DNA of 64,000 nucleotides from Collinsella sp. GTDB taxonomy: Bacteria; Actinomycetota; Coriobacteriia; Coriobacteriales; Coriobacteriaceae. The notes under the pieces were generated by a model. It was not told the origin of the DNA, searched no databases, and saw only the letters and a list, made by a program, of their open reading frames with translations. The first letter of the stretch is position 1. Every line of letters starts with the position of its first letter. The position numbers and the translations under genes are program-made. This document shows positions 16,431 through 25,093 of this stretch, in pieces. The stretch is taken from the NCBI GenBank assembly GCA_019414245.1, contig DXMK01000018.1, positions 48,805 to 112,804 on the forward strand, read 5' to 3'.

Positions 16431-17783
16431 ATGGCCAGTGAAAACGGAAAGAGCTTCCTCGACAAATTTGCCGAGGTCTCTGCGAAGGTGGGAAACCAGG
16501 TTCACCTGCGTTCCCTGCGCGATGCCTTCGCAACCATCACGCCGCTCTATATCCTTGCGGGTATCGCGGTTCTTATTAACAACGTCGTGTTCCCTCTGTT
16601 CCCGCTCGATGCGGCGGGTCTTGCCAATCTTCAGACCTGGGGTTCGGCAATTACGCTGGGCACCCTCAACGTCTCTGCCATTGTCTTGGCCGGATTGATC
16701 GGCTACAGCCTCGCTAAGAACGAGCGCTTCGATAACCCGCTTGCCTGCGTGGTCGTCGCCATCTCCGCTTTCGTTATCATGATGCCGCAGCAGATCACCG
16801 CCACGCTTGCCGCCACGAGTCCGCTGCTCACCGACAAGATCACCTCTGCCGAGGTCACGGGCGCCCTTTCGACTGCCAACACCGGTACCAACGGTCTGTT
16901 CGCGGCTATTATCATCGCCCTGCTCTCCGTCACGCTCTTCATCAAGATTTCCGGCGTCGAGAAGCTTAAAGTAAAGCTGGGCGAGGGTGTGCCCCCCGCG
17001 GTCTCCAACTCCTTTAACGTCATGATCCCGATGCTGCTCAACCTCTCGATCTTCGCAGTTGCCGCAGCGCTGCTCGCCGTGTTTGCCGGCACCGATCTGT
17101 GCACCATCATCTCCACGTGTATTTCCAACCCGCTCAAGAGCATCATGAACGCCGGTCCGTGGGCTGTTATCCTCATCTACACTCTTGCGAACCTGCTGTT
17201 CTGCGTCGGCATTCACCAGTCCACCATCTCTGGCGCTACCGTCGAGCCGATCCTGACCATGCTCATCGTCGACAACATGGCTACCTTTGCCGCCGGCGGC
17301 ACCATCCAGCCCGATCACTACATGAACATGCAGATCGTCAACAGCTTCGCCCTTATCGGCGGCTCGGGCTGCACCCTCATGCTCCTGCTCGATACCTTCC
17401 TGTTCTCTAAGAACAAGGCTTCCAAGACCGTTGCCAAGATGGCTATCGTTCCTGGCCTGTTTAACATCAACGAGCCGGTCATCTACGGTTACCCCGTCGT
17501 GTACAACCTGCCGCTCATGATTCCGTTCGTGCTTCTTCCCGACCTGTTCATCGGCATCACCTATGGCCTGACCTGCGCGGGCATCATCAGCCCCTGCATC
17601 GCCCAGGTGCCTTGGACCATGCCTCCCGTCATTAACGCCCTGCTTGCCACGGGCTTTGACTGGCGCGCCGGCGTATGGCAGGCCCTCGAGCTTGTCATCG
17701 GCATGGTTGTCTACCTGCCCTTTATGAGGATCTCCGAGAAGGCCATCGCCAAGCAGGAGGCCCTTGCCGAGCAGAACGCCTAA
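16431..17783 (+). CDS. PTS IIC permease, lactose/cellobiose family
   Basis: This 450-residue membrane component would translocate the sugar. It begins FLDKFAEVSAKVGNQVHLRS, typical of CelB-like IIC proteins, and has about ten hydrophobic segments. The family-specific 'GLFNINEPVIYGYPVVYNLP' stretch near residue 350 contains the conserved NEP substrate-binding motif. No IIB domain is fused; IIB and IIA are separate downstream genes. The start follows TTAGGAGCAATC. The substrate is probably cellobiose or another beta-glucoside, judged from the GH1 gene upstream. Confidence 0.92.
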   Translation: MASENGKSFLDKFAEVSAKVGNQVHLRSLRDAFATITPLYILAGIAVLINNVVFPLFPLDAAGLANLQTWGSAITLGTLNVSAIVLAGLIGYSLAKNERFDNPLACVVVAISAFVIMMPQQITATLAATSPLLTDKITSAEVTGALSTANTGTNGLFAAIIIALLSVTLFIKISGVEKLKVKLGEGVPPAVSNSFNVMIPMLLNLSIFAVAAALLAVFAGTDLCTIISTCISNPLKSIMNAGPWAVILIYTLANLLFCVGIHQSTISGATVEPILTMLIVDNMATFAAGGTIQPDHYMNMQIVNSFALIGGSGCTLMLLLDTFLFSKNKASKTVAKMAIVPGLFNINEPVIYGYPVVYNLPLMIPFVLLPDLFIGITYGLTCAGIISPCIAQVPWTMPPVINALLATGFDWRAGVWQALELVIGMVVYLPFMRISEKAIAKQEALAEQNA

Positions 17784-17936
17784 ACGGTTCGTTTTCCCTT
17801 TCATTGTTGCGGGCGCCGGTACGCGGTGCCGGTGCTCGCGGCTCTCCCTGCGTAAAGACGCAGGGGGTGGGTACAGTAGCCGCAAGGAATAAAACCAGTT
17901 GTCGTCTGCGCGCCGCGCAGTTATAAGGAGGAAACC
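17784..17936 (+). other. Intercistronic region with stem-loops
   Basis: This 153-bp gap inside the PTS operon contains CCCTGCGT-AAAG-ACGCAGGG (17846-17865, perfect), CTGCGCG-C-CGCGCAG-type (17906-17920) and a GCGCCGG/CCGGTGC pair. There is no U-tract. The structures may set the IIC to IIB ratio by mRNA processing. AAGGAGG precedes the next gene. Confidence 0.5.
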
Positions 17937-18239
17937 ATGAAGAAGATCATGCTTTGCTGCAATGCCGGCATGTCCACGAGCCTGCTGGTCCAGAAGATGC
18001 AGTCCGAGGTCGCAAGCCGTGGTCTGGACATCGAGGTCGAGGCCCGTCCTATGAACGAGGCTCACGATCACCTGGACGAGTGCGATATCTTGCTGCTCGG
18101 CCCGCAGATTGGCTACACCAAGGGCGATTTTGAGAAGGAGGCCGCTGGCCGCTTCCCGGTTGAGGTCATCAACATGGTCGACTACGGCCGCATGAACGCT
18201 GCTGGCATCATCGACCACTGCGTCAGCGTGATGGGCTAG
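17937..18239 (+). CDS. PTS IIB component, lactose/cellobiose family
   Basis: This 100-residue cytoplasmic phosphocarrier receives phosphate on the P-loop cysteine and passes it to the sugar. The active loop is MLCCNAGMSTSLLVQKM, with the predicted phosphocysteine C8 directly before NAGMSTS. The later 'ILLLGPQIGYTKGDFEKEA' matches the cellobiose IIB fold. It is followed immediately by the IIA gene (stop TAG abuts the possible GTG start). Confidence 0.94.
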   Translation: MKKIMLCCNAGMSTSLLVQKMQSEVASRGLDIEVEARPMNEAHDHLDECDILLLGPQIGYTKGDFEKEAAGRFPVEVINMVDYGRMNAAGIIDHCVSVMG

Positions 18240-18581
18240 GTGCAGCGCATGGAGGATATGAACGAGCTGCAGATGACCTGCTTTGAGATCATCAGTTTCG
18301 TCGGAACCGCCAAGAGCATGTACATCAATGCCGTGCAAAAGGCCAAGGAGGGCGATTTTGACGCCGCCGAGGAGCTTATCAAGCAGGGTGACGAGGCTTA
18401 CAACGGTGGTCACGATGTTCACATGGGGCTCCTTAAAAAGGAGGCCAATGGCGAGCGTAACGGCGAGGCCCCGCTGATTCTGCTGCATGCCGAGGACCAG
18501 ATGGCAGGCACCGAGACCATGCGCGTCATGGCCACGGAGCTCATCGAGGTCCACAAGCTGCTGCAGGCGCGCACGGCCTAG
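18240..18581 (+). CDS. PTS IIA component, lactose/cellobiose family
   Basis: This helical trimeric phosphocarrier of about 110 residues has the active histidine in LLHAEDQMAGT (H83 when counted from the GTG start). The start is uncertain: the GTG at 18240 abuts the IIB stop, while the ATG at 18249 gives a length closer to the paralogue at 63542. An AGGAG word falls between them and would suit neither well. It completes the GH1-IIC-IIB-IIA operon and is followed by a terminator. Confidence 0.92.
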   Translation: MQRMEDMNELQMTCFEIISFVGTAKSMYINAVQKAKEGDFDAAEELIKQGDEAYNGGHDVHMGLLKKEANGERNGEAPLILLHAEDQMAGTETMRVMATELIEVHKLLQARTA

Positions 18582-18639
18582 TCGGCGTTATCGCCGCGAC
18601 GGACCGTTCGGCCCACCAGACAATTCAGTCCCTTTCACG

Positions 18640-18674
18640 GGCGCCGGGAGCCTCCGCCTTCCGGCGCCTTTATA
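18640..18674 (+). terminator. Terminator of the beta-glucoside operon
   Basis: GGCGCCGG pairs with CCGGCGCC and is followed by TTTATATTT. Confidence 0.7.
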
Positions 18675-18727
18675 TTTGGCGAAGGCCTTGCGCGAGCTGA
18701 TGAGCGGGCGTTCGCATTTTCCCAGAT

Positions 18728-18769
18728 AAAACCTGCCAAAACAAACCTGTCCCTTTTTGGCAGGTTTTT
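18728..18769. repeat. Hairpin with AACCTGCC...GGCAGGTT
   Basis: AAACCTGCCAAAACAAACC, then TGTCCCTTTTTGGCAGGTTT, forms a 9-10 bp stem followed by TTTTG. It shares the GCCAAAACAAACC word with the bgl leader at 14785-14877 (inverted). It can act as a terminator but belongs to the TGTCCC/GGGGAC repeat group. Confidence 0.5.
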
Positions 18770-18822
18770 GTCTTAGGAGCGGTACCATACAGGCAATGTT
18801 TAAACGAGAAAGGTGGGCTCCC

Positions 18823-19776
18823 ATGGAACCTAAGCAGTACTACATCGGCATCGACGTCGGCGGCACTTCGGTTAAGGAGGGCCTGTTCGATGAGGACGGC
18901 AACCTGCTTGCCAAGGCCAGCGTACCCACGCCTCCCATCGTTGACGCTGCGGGCTTTGCCGCGGTGACCGAGGCGATCGACCAGGTGGTCGCCAAGGCGC
19001 AGATTCCGCGTGCCTTTGTGGCTGGCATTGGCCTGGCCGTTCCGTGCCCCATCCCGGCCTCGGGCGATGCCAAGGTCAAGGCCAACATTGCCATTAACCT
19101 GCCCGAGCTTAGGATCGCCATTCAGGAGCACTGCCCCGACGCGGTCGTTAAGTACGAAAACGATGCCAACGCTGCTGCCATGGGCGAGGCCTGGCTCGGC
19201 TCTGCCAAGGGCGTGCAGAACGTGGTGATGGTCACCATCGGTACCGGCGTGGGCGGCGGCGTTATCGTCAACGGCGACGTGGTGTCGGGCGTTGTGGGCG
19301 CCGGCGGCGAGATTGGCCACATGTGCCTGAATCCCGACGAGGAGCGCACCTGCGGCTGTGGCGGCCATGGCCACCTGGAGCAGTATTCCAGCGCCACTGG
19401 CGTGGTGAGCAACTACCTTGCCGAATGCAAGAAGGCGGGCGTCGAGCCCATCGAGCTCACCGGCCCCTCCGATTCCAAGGACGTGTTCCAAGCTTGCCGC
19501 GAGGGCGACAAGCTTGCGCTGGCCGCGGCTGATACCATGGCCGATTATCTCGGTCGCGCTCTGGCGCTTATCGCCAACGTGGTCGACCCCGAGATGTTCC
19601 TGATCGGCGGCGGCGCCTCCGCCTCGGCCGACGTCTACCTCGACAAGGTCCGCGAGCACTTTAAGCACTACGCGCTTTCCGCCTCGCGCGAGACGCCCAT
19701 TGAGGTCGCCTCGCTCGGCAACGACGCCGGCATCATCGGTGCCGCTTACGTAGCCCTGCGCGCCGCCGGCAAATAG
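18823..19776 (+). CDS. ROK-family sugar kinase (glucokinase-like)
   Basis: This 317-residue kinase has the phosphate-binding IGIDVGGTSVKEGLFDEDGN at the N-terminus, a catalytic region VKYENDANAAAMGE and a VTIGTGVGGGVIVNG adenosine loop. The zinc motif reads CGCGGHGHLE: the last Cys of the usual CGCGxxGCxE is His here. It lacks a DNA-binding domain, so it is a kinase rather than a repressor. It probably phosphorylates glucose or another hexose released by the upstream 6-phospho-glycosidase or taken up otherwise. The ATG at 18823 is preceded by AAAGGTGGG. Confidence 0.88.
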   Translation: MEPKQYYIGIDVGGTSVKEGLFDEDGNLLAKASVPTPPIVDAAGFAAVTEAIDQVVAKAQIPRAFVAGIGLAVPCPIPASGDAKVKANIAINLPELRIAIQEHCPDAVVKYENDANAAAMGEAWLGSAKGVQNVVMVTIGTGVGGGVIVNGDVVSGVVGAGGEIGHMCLNPDEERTCGCGGHGHLEQYSSATGVVSNYLAECKKAGVEPIELTGPSDSKDVFQACREGDKLALAAADTMADYLGRALALIANVVDPEMFLIGGGASASADVYLDKVREHFKHYALSASRETPIEVASLGNDAGIIGAAYVALRAAGK

Positions 19777-19783
19777 CTGGTGC

Positions 19784-19830
19784 AAGGGGGCCAGGTTACT
19801 TTGCACCAACATGGTGCAAAAGGGACAGCC
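19784..19830. repeat. REP-like fragment
   Basis: CCAGGTTACTTTGCACCAAC continues to ATGGTGCAAA and GGGACAG. The inner stem TTTGCACC/GGTGCAAA is perfect. It is related to 9351-9397. Confidence 0.45.
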
Positions 19831-19942
19831 TTGGCCTCCATGCCTGCCCCAAAATATGCCGTAGCCCTTCCGTCTGCGAAGGCTCGGCATCGGCGTGCTA
19901 CCATAGCTACGTCCAAGTACACATATCAAGTGGAGGATATCC

Positions 19943-20866
19943 ATGGCAAACGTTCTTGTCTTTGGTCACCAGAACCCCGATAACGACGCCATCATGAGCG
20001 CCGTCGTCCTGTCCCAGCTGCTCAACCAGGTTGAGTATGCCGGCAACACCTACGAGGCCTGCGCCCTTGGTCAGCTTCCGGCCGAGTCCGCCAAGCTGCT
20101 CGCCGACGCCGGCATCGCCGAGCCCCGCGTGATCGAGTCCGTCGAGGCCGGTCAGCTCGTCGTCCTCACCGACCACAACGAGTCTGCCCAGTCCGTCGCC
20201 GGCCTTAAGGACGCCACGGTCTTTGGCGTTGTCGATCATCACCGCATCGGCGACTTCGAGACCGCCGGCCCGCTGCATTACATCTGCCTGCCCTGGGGCT
20301 CCAGCTGCACCATCGTCACCAAGCTCGCCGGCGTGCTCGGCGTTGAGCTTTCCGACGTCCAGGCCAAGCTGCTGCTCTCGGCCATGATGACCGACACGCT
20401 CATGCTCAAGAGCCCCACCACCACCGATGTCGACCGCGCTGTCGCCGCCAAGCTCGGCGAGCAGGTGGGTGTCGACCCGGTCAAGTTTGGCATGGAGGTC
20501 TTCCTCACCCGTCCGTCCGGCTCCTTCACCGCAGCCGAGATGGTCGGCAACGACATCAAGATGTTCGAGCCCGCCGGCAAGAAGCTGCTCATCGGCCAGT
20601 ACGAGACCGTCGACAAGAGTCGTGCGCTCGGCATGATCGACGAGATTCGCGAGGCCATGCGCGCCTACGCCGCCGAGAAGGGTGCCGATGGCATTGTCCT
20701 GTGCATCACCGACATCATGGAGGAGGGCTCGCAGGTCCTGCTCGAGGGCGAGACCGAGGCCGCTCAGAAGGGCCTGGGCATTGCCGACGAGCACGACGGC
20801 GTCTGGATGCCGGGTGTCCTCTCCCGTAAGAAGCAGGTCGCTGCCCCCATCATGGCCGCCTGCTAG
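19943..20866 (+). CDS. ppaC: Manganese-dependent inorganic pyrophosphatase
   Basis: This family II (DHH) pyrophosphatase cleaves PPi to drive biosynthesis. At 307 residues it has the standard length. Metal ligands are visible in VFGHQNPDNDAI near the N-terminus, in DHN and in the DHHRIGDF motif about one third along. The C-terminal DHHA2 domain contains the substrate-binding RKKQVAAPI near the end. It has no CBS domains, so it is the constitutive form. AGTGGAGGATATCC precedes the ATG. A strong terminator follows. Confidence 0.96.
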   Translation: MANVLVFGHQNPDNDAIMSAVVLSQLLNQVEYAGNTYEACALGQLPAESAKLLADAGIAEPRVIESVEAGQLVVLTDHNESAQSVAGLKDATVFGVVDHHRIGDFETAGPLHYICLPWGSSCTIVTKLAGVLGVELSDVQAKLLLSAMMTDTLMLKSPTTTDVDRAVAAKLGEQVGVDPVKFGMEVFLTRPSGSFTAAEMVGNDIKMFEPAGKKLLIGQYETVDKSRALGMIDEIREAMRAYAAEKGADGIVLCITDIMEEGSQVLLEGETEAAQKGLGIADEHDGVWMPGVLSRKKQVAAPIMAAC

Positions 20867-20885
20867 GTTTAGTTGACCAAACGCC

Positions 20886-20925
20886 ACGACCGGATCGCGG
20901 ACGTCCCGCGCTCCGGTCGTTTTTT
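20886..20925 (+). terminator. ppaC terminator
   Basis: ACGACCGGA pairs with TCCGGTCGT (with an inner GCGGG/CCCGC) and is followed by TTTTT. Confidence 0.85.
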
Positions 20926-21064
20926 GTGCACGGCGCCGCGTCGTCTCTTGGACAGGCGTGCCCGTGCCGTTGAGCAAATAATGTTCAACCTGTGGTTCCG
21001 CTTTTCGGCCACGCCTGCGTGCTTGTCGTGCAGGGTAGGCTAGATGCAAGCGTAATACGTTAGA

Positions 21065-21100
21065 GCGCGGCGCCGCCACTTGGGCGGGCCGTGCTTTTTT
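21065..21100 (+). terminator. Terminator-like hairpin in the nhaA leader
   Basis: GCGCGGCGCCGCC pairs with GGCGGGCCGTGC and is followed by six T. It ends 33 bp before the nhaA ATG. A second small hairpin ACGGG/CCCGT (21104-21119) sits just before the AAAGGAG ribosome binding site. The position suggests transcription attenuation of nhaA. No known riboswitch class was recognised. Confidence 0.6.
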
Positions 21101-21133
21101 AAGACGGGAGCTTTCCCGTGAAAGGAGCCGCCC

Positions 21134-22492
21134 ATGGCAGCAACTGAGCAGCTGTTCAACGTTCGTGAGCGCAAGCGCTTTGAACGTCACGACATTTGGG
21201 AGCGCATCGCCGAGAACGGCACGATTTCCGCCGCCGTCATGGTCTTCGCCGCTATCGCCGCCGTTATCTGCGCCAACACCGATGCCTACGAGGCCATCCA
21301 TCACTTTTTGGAGACCCCGCTGTATGTGGGCCTGGGCAACCTTACGGCTGGTCTCACCGTTGAGCTTTTCGTCAACGACTTCCTCATGGCGATTTTCTTT
21401 TTGTTGGTGGGCATTGAGCTTAAGTACGAGATGACGGTCGGCGAGCTCAAGAATCCGCGTCAGGCCATGCTTCCCATGTTGGCGGCGGTGGGCGGCGTCG
21501 TCGTTCCCGCCTGCATCTACCTGATCTTTAACCATGCCGGCGCCCGCAACGGTTGGGCCATCCCCATGGCAACCGATATTGCCTTTGCGCTGGGCGTGCT
21601 GTCGCTTTTGGGCAACCGCGTTCCCAACGGCGTGCGCGTGTTCTTCTCGACGCTCGCTATCGCCGACGACCTGATCTCCATCGCCGCCATCGCCATCTTC
21701 TACGGTCAGAGCCCCAATCCGTTTTGGTTGGGCGCCGCCGCGCTTGTGACCTGCGCGCTCGTGTGGCTCAACAAGACGCAGCATTACCGCCTTGCCCCGT
21801 ATTCGGTACTGGGGCTGCTGTTGTGGTTCTGCATGTTCAAGAGCGGCGTACATGCCACGCTTGCTGGCGTCATCCTGGCCTTCACCATTCCGGCCAAGTG
21901 CGGCGTCAAGCTCGATAGTCTCACCGATTGGCTGGGCGAGTGCCTGCCGCTGCTCGATGACCGCTACGACGACGAGGCACACATCCTGGGCCAGCATGAC
22001 TTTACCGTCTCGACTACCAAGGTCGAGCGCGTCATGCACCGCGTGACCCCGCCGCTTATCCGCATGGAGCGTCTGATCTCCACGCCGGTCAACTTTGTGA
22101 TCCTGCCGATCTTTGCGTTCGTAAACGCTCAGGTTCGTTTAGTGGGCGTGGACATGAGCACGCTGCTCACCGATCCGGTGACGCTCGGCGTGTACTTTGG
22201 CATGCTGCTGGGCAAGCCGATCGGCATCTTTGGTATGACGTTTGCCCTGGTTAAGCTTAAGGCCTGCGAGCTGCCGCACAATGTCAACTGGCACATGATT
22301 GCCGGCGTGGGCATTCTGGGCGGTATCGGCTTTACCATGTCGATTCTCATCAGCGGCCTTGCCTTCCCGACGGCCCAGTTTGAGGTTCTTGCAGCCAAGG
22401 CCGCTATTCTCGCCGGTTCGGTCACCGCAGCCGTGCTCGGCATGATCTACATGAGCGTGGTCTGCAAGCATCCCTCGCCCAAAGACGAGTAA
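21134..22492 (+). CDS. nhaA: Na+/H+ antiporter NhaA
   Basis: This integral membrane antiporter exports Na+ (or Li+) in exchange for protons. The protein has 452 residues and about 12 hydrophobic segments. The family landmarks MATDIAFALGVLSLLG and the acidic pair in ADDLISIAAIAIFY (equivalent to the ion-binding Asp-Asp of E. coli NhaA) are present, as is the late GIGFTMSILISGLAF helix. GTGAAAGGAGCCGCCC precedes the ATG. It is monocistronic with a hairpin-bearing leader. Confidence 0.96.
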   Translation: MAATEQLFNVRERKRFERHDIWERIAENGTISAAVMVFAAIAAVICANTDAYEAIHHFLETPLYVGLGNLTAGLTVELFVNDFLMAIFFLLVGIELKYEMTVGELKNPRQAMLPMLAAVGGVVVPACIYLIFNHAGARNGWAIPMATDIAFALGVLSLLGNRVPNGVRVFFSTLAIADDLISIAAIAIFYGQSPNPFWLGAAALVTCALVWLNKTQHYRLAPYSVLGLLLWFCMFKSGVHATLAGVILAFTIPAKCGVKLDSLTDWLGECLPLLDDRYDDEAHILGQHDFTVSTTKVERVMHRVTPPLIRMERLISTPVNFVILPIFAFVNAQVRLVGVDMSTLLTDPVTLGVYFGMLLGKPIGIFGMTFALVKLKACELPHNVNWHMIAGVGILGGIGFTMSILISGLAFPTAQFEVLAAKAAILAGSVTAAVLGMIYMSVVCKHPSPKDE

Positions 22493-22865
22493 GAGCGCGA
22501 AAACCGGCTCCAGAACCGATTCGGGCGCGTCCAAAATGCGGATTCTGGCGGTGCTTGCCGCCTGCCAGACACGCCAGTGGTCAAAAAACGCCGTTTGTGA
22601 GTACTGTCACAAACGGCGTATCATTTTAGGTGCGGAAAATAATGAACAAAGTTATAAGAACTGTACGTTAATGAGTGACCATCGACTTCCAATTTGGCGC
22701 TAGCTGACGGTGATTAGGAAGTTTCAAGTCGAGTTTTGCCGATTTCGACCAAAAATCGCTGCTACTAAAAAGGTAACAGTACTCATATTTGCCCTTTTTT
22801 GGCCACAAGCCCTAAAACAAGCCTCGCCAAGGTCGGGAAGCGGGCCAAATCGCCGGCCTCGAGGC
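22493..22865. other. 373-bp intergenic region with a repeat element
   Basis: The region lies between the convergent nhaA and a small minus-strand gene. It is almost filled by element b of the TGAGTACTGT family (22579-22804). The perfect palindrome CGCCGTTTGTGA/TCACAAACGGCG in its left end can serve as the nhaA terminator. No protein gene is supported. Confidence 0.7.
22579..22804. repeat. Intergenic element b, TGAGTACTGT inverted-end family
   Basis: The left end reads GTCAAAAAACGCCGTTTGTG then AGTACTGTCAC. The right end, from 22757, reads CGCTGCTACTAAAAAGGTAA then CAGTACTCATATTTG and TTTTTT; from TCGCTGC through GTACTCATATTTG it is identical to copy a. The interior is AT-rich and unlike the other copies. 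CAGTGG precedes the left end as in copy a. Confidence 0.75.
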
Positions 22866-23120
22866 TTATTCCACCGTTCCGTAGACGGCGCCCCAGCCGT
22901 GGGTGGCCAAGGCGGAGTTGAGCTGGTCGCAGAGTGACTGGCGGTCGTAATAGCCGGGCGGTAGCAGGTTGACGATTTCCATGAGATCGGGCGCCAGGTC
23001 CAAGATTTCGGCCTGTACGATCAGGTCCAGGCGGTCGATGGCATGGCGGTCGTAAAACAGCCCGTCGACCAGGCGCTGCAGGTCGCCGAATTCCTCGGCC
23101 CTAAACGATCCGTACTCCAT
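22866..23120 (-). CDS. Small hypothetical protein, 84 aa
   Basis: I do not recognise this protein. It is acidic and helical, beginning MEYGSFRAEEFGDLQRLVDG, and has Leu-rich heptad-like stretches and no membrane segment. The ATG at 23120 is chosen because CAAGGAGGCACT lies directly upstream; the frame extends further but without a better site. Codon use fits the genome. It is monocistronic and divergent from the aminotransferase gene. Cysteine and motif content gives no functional hint. Confidence 0.7.
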   Translation of the reverse strand: MEYGSFRAEEFGDLQRLVDGLFYDRHAIDRLDLIVQAEILDLAPDLMEIVNLLPPGYYDRQSLCDQLNSALATHGWGAVYGTVE

Positions 23121-23269
23121 AGTGCCTCCTTGGGCGCCCCACGCCGCCATGCGCGGCGATTCGTAATTCATTGCGATGAACTTAATCTATCACGGCTTCA
23201 TACCGTTGTGGCGGTGGCGGTCTATACTTAGACGAACTGCAACGTACCGCTTCGCGAAAGGTCGCACCC

Positions 23270-24574
23270 ATGCAGACGATCTACCAGAAGATGGAAACCA
23301 CCGAACTCGATGCCGCCATCGAGGCGCTCAAAGCCGAGGTCGCCGAGGTCAAGGCCAAGGGCCTGGCGCTCGACATGGCCCGCGGCAAGCCGTCGCCCTC
23401 CCAGGTGGACATCTCTCGACCTATGCTCGATATCCTCAATGCCGATGCCGATCTGCACGACGGCAACGTCGACTGCTCCAACTACGGTTGCTTTGAGGGC
23501 ATTCCCTCGGCACGCAAGCTGGCGGGGGAGTTCCTGGGTTGCCCCGCCGAGCAGACGCTCGTACTGGGTTCGTCGAGCCTGCTGATCGAGCACGATATCG
23601 CCGGCATGTTCTGGCGCTGCGGCTCGTGCGGCAGCGAGCCTTGGGAGGCTTATGAGACCGCGCATGACGGCAAGAAGGTCAAGTTCCTGTGCCCTGTTCC
23701 CGGCTACGACCGCCACTTTGGCATCACTGCCGACTTGGGTATCGAGAATGTCCCCGTCGCGATGACCGACAACGGCCCCGACATGGACGAGGTCGAGCGC
23801 CTGGTTGCCGCCGACGACTCCATCAAGGGTATCTGGTGCGTGCCCAAGTATTCCAACCCCACGGGCATCACCTTTAGCGAGGACACCGTGCGTCGCCTGG
23901 TCGAGATGCCCACGGCCGCGCCCGATTTCCGCATCTTCTGGGACAACGCCTACTGCGTGCACGACCTGTACGACGAGACCGACGAGCTCGCCAACATCTT
24001 TGACCTCGCTCGCGCGGCGGGCACCGAGGACCGCGTGGTGGCCTTTGCATCGACGTCCAAGATCACCTTCCCGGGCGCCGGCATCGGCTTTATCGGTGCG
24101 AGCCCCGCGGTTATCGCGGAGTTCTCCAAGCGCCTGAAGGCCGGCCTTATCAGCGCCGACAAGCTCAACCAGCTGCGCCACGTACGCTTCCTTCCCGCCA
24201 TCGAGGCGGTCAAGGAGCACATGAAAAAGCATGCCGAGTTCTTGCGCCCGCGCTTTGAGGCCGTTGAGCGCAAGCTCACCGAGGGCCTGGGCGATACGGG
24301 TTGCGCCACCTGGACGCATCCCCGCGGCGGCTACTTTGTGAGCTTTGATGGTCCCGAGGGCTCTGCCCAGAAGGTCGCCGCGCTTTGTGCCGACCTGGGC
24401 GTCAAGCTCACGCCGGCTGGTGCCACCTGGCCTTATGGCAAGGACCCGCGCGACACCAACATCCGCATCGCGCCGAGCTATCCCACGGTCGAGGACCTGG
24501 AGGCGGCGCTCGACGTACTGGTGCTGGCCGTCAAGCTCGTCGCTGCCGAGCTTGCGCGTGCCGAGCGCGCCTAA
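23270..24574 (+). CDS. PLP-dependent aminotransferase, MocR-type/aspartate family
   Basis: This 434-residue fold-type I aminotransferase belongs to the group annotated Aminotran_MocR (no DNA-binding domain), some of which are aspartate aminotransferases. Visible features are LALDMARGKPSPSQVDISRP near the N-terminus, the cofactor region YSNPTG and FWDNAYCVHDL, the Schiff-base lysine in ASTSKITFPGAGIGF and a C-terminal RIAPSYPTVEDLE with the carboxylate-binding Arg. GCGAAAGGTCGCACCC precedes the ATG. The aspartate/2-oxoglutarate assignment is inferred from the family. Confidence 0.88.
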   Translation: MQTIYQKMETTELDAAIEALKAEVAEVKAKGLALDMARGKPSPSQVDISRPMLDILNADADLHDGNVDCSNYGCFEGIPSARKLAGEFLGCPAEQTLVLGSSSLLIEHDIAGMFWRCGSCGSEPWEAYETAHDGKKVKFLCPVPGYDRHFGITADLGIENVPVAMTDNGPDMDEVERLVAADDSIKGIWCVPKYSNPTGITFSEDTVRRLVEMPTAAPDFRIFWDNAYCVHDLYDETDELANIFDLARAAGTEDRVVAFASTSKITFPGAGIGFIGASPAVIAEFSKRLKAGLISADKLNQLRHVRFLPAIEAVKEHMKKHAEFLRPRFEAVERKLTEGLGDTGCATWTHPRGGYFVSFDGPEGSAQKVAALCADLGVKLTPAGATWPYGKDPRDTNIRIAPSYPTVEDLEAALDVLVLAVKLVAAELARAERA

Positions 24575-24625
24575 CGCGCGGCTTCCCGTACTATCCGCAC
24601 TTTCGATACGTAAAGGAGCGTATAC

Positions 24626-24940
24626 ATGGATTTGGGTATTTCCACCAACCCCACGCTAGAGCTCTATACCATTAAGGTAACCGGCGAGATTGATATCTCC
24701 AATGCCGATAGTCTGCGCAACGCCATCGACTTGGCGCTCGAGCAGCCCACCGAGGCCGTTGAGCTCGACTTTGCCCAGGTGAGCTACATTGATTCGACGG
24801 GCATTGGCGTGCTCGTGGGCGCCGCGCACCACGCGGTCGACCACGGCAAGCGCTTTAGCTGCACCAATGTGCAGCCCCCGGTGATGCGCGTGGTTCAGCT
24901 GCTGGGCGTCGACCAGGAGATCTCGATCACGGCGGCATAA
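24626..24940 (+). CDS. STAS-domain anti-sigma factor antagonist
   Basis: This single-domain STAS protein of 104 residues resembles SpoIIAA/RsbV. The conserved loop VSYIDSTGIGVLVGA carries the serine that partner kinases phosphorylate. It would free a sigma factor by binding an anti-sigma kinase; no such kinase gene is adjacent, so the partner is elsewhere. AAAGGAGCGTATAC precedes the ATG. It is probably co-transcribed with, or independent of, the aminotransferase 51 bp upstream. Confidence 0.9.
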   Translation: MDLGISTNPTLELYTIKVTGEIDISNADSLRNAIDLALEQPTEAVELDFAQVSYIDSTGIGVLVGAAHHAVDHGKRFSCTNVQPPVMRVVQLLGVDQEISITAA

Positions 24941-25093
24941 GCCCTGCCCCAAAAGGGGCGTGCCGTTTGGCATATGTTTGTGATGCGCTCGGACGTTTTG
25001 GCGTCCGGGCGCTATACTTGACCGAATGAATAGACGAGTTCCGGCCGAATGGCGCGGTGCGGGCTCGACTCACATCGAGCCTTGGAGGTATGT

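Noticed and set aside
16419..18554. 711-codon open frame on the minus strand opposite the PTS genes
   Set aside because: It lies antisense to the well-supported IIC, IIB and IIA genes. It is rich in His, Asp, Gly and Arg without any domain, as expected from GC-rich shadow frames.
19907..22039. 710-codon minus-strand frame opposite ppaC and nhaA
   Set aside because: Antisense to two clear enzymes; composition typical of a shadow frame, no ribosome binding site.
25049..25093. Upstream ATG for tatA
   Set aside because: It would add 15 residues before the membrane helix. The GTG at 25094 has a well-spaced GGAGG and gives the standard TatA/B N-terminus.
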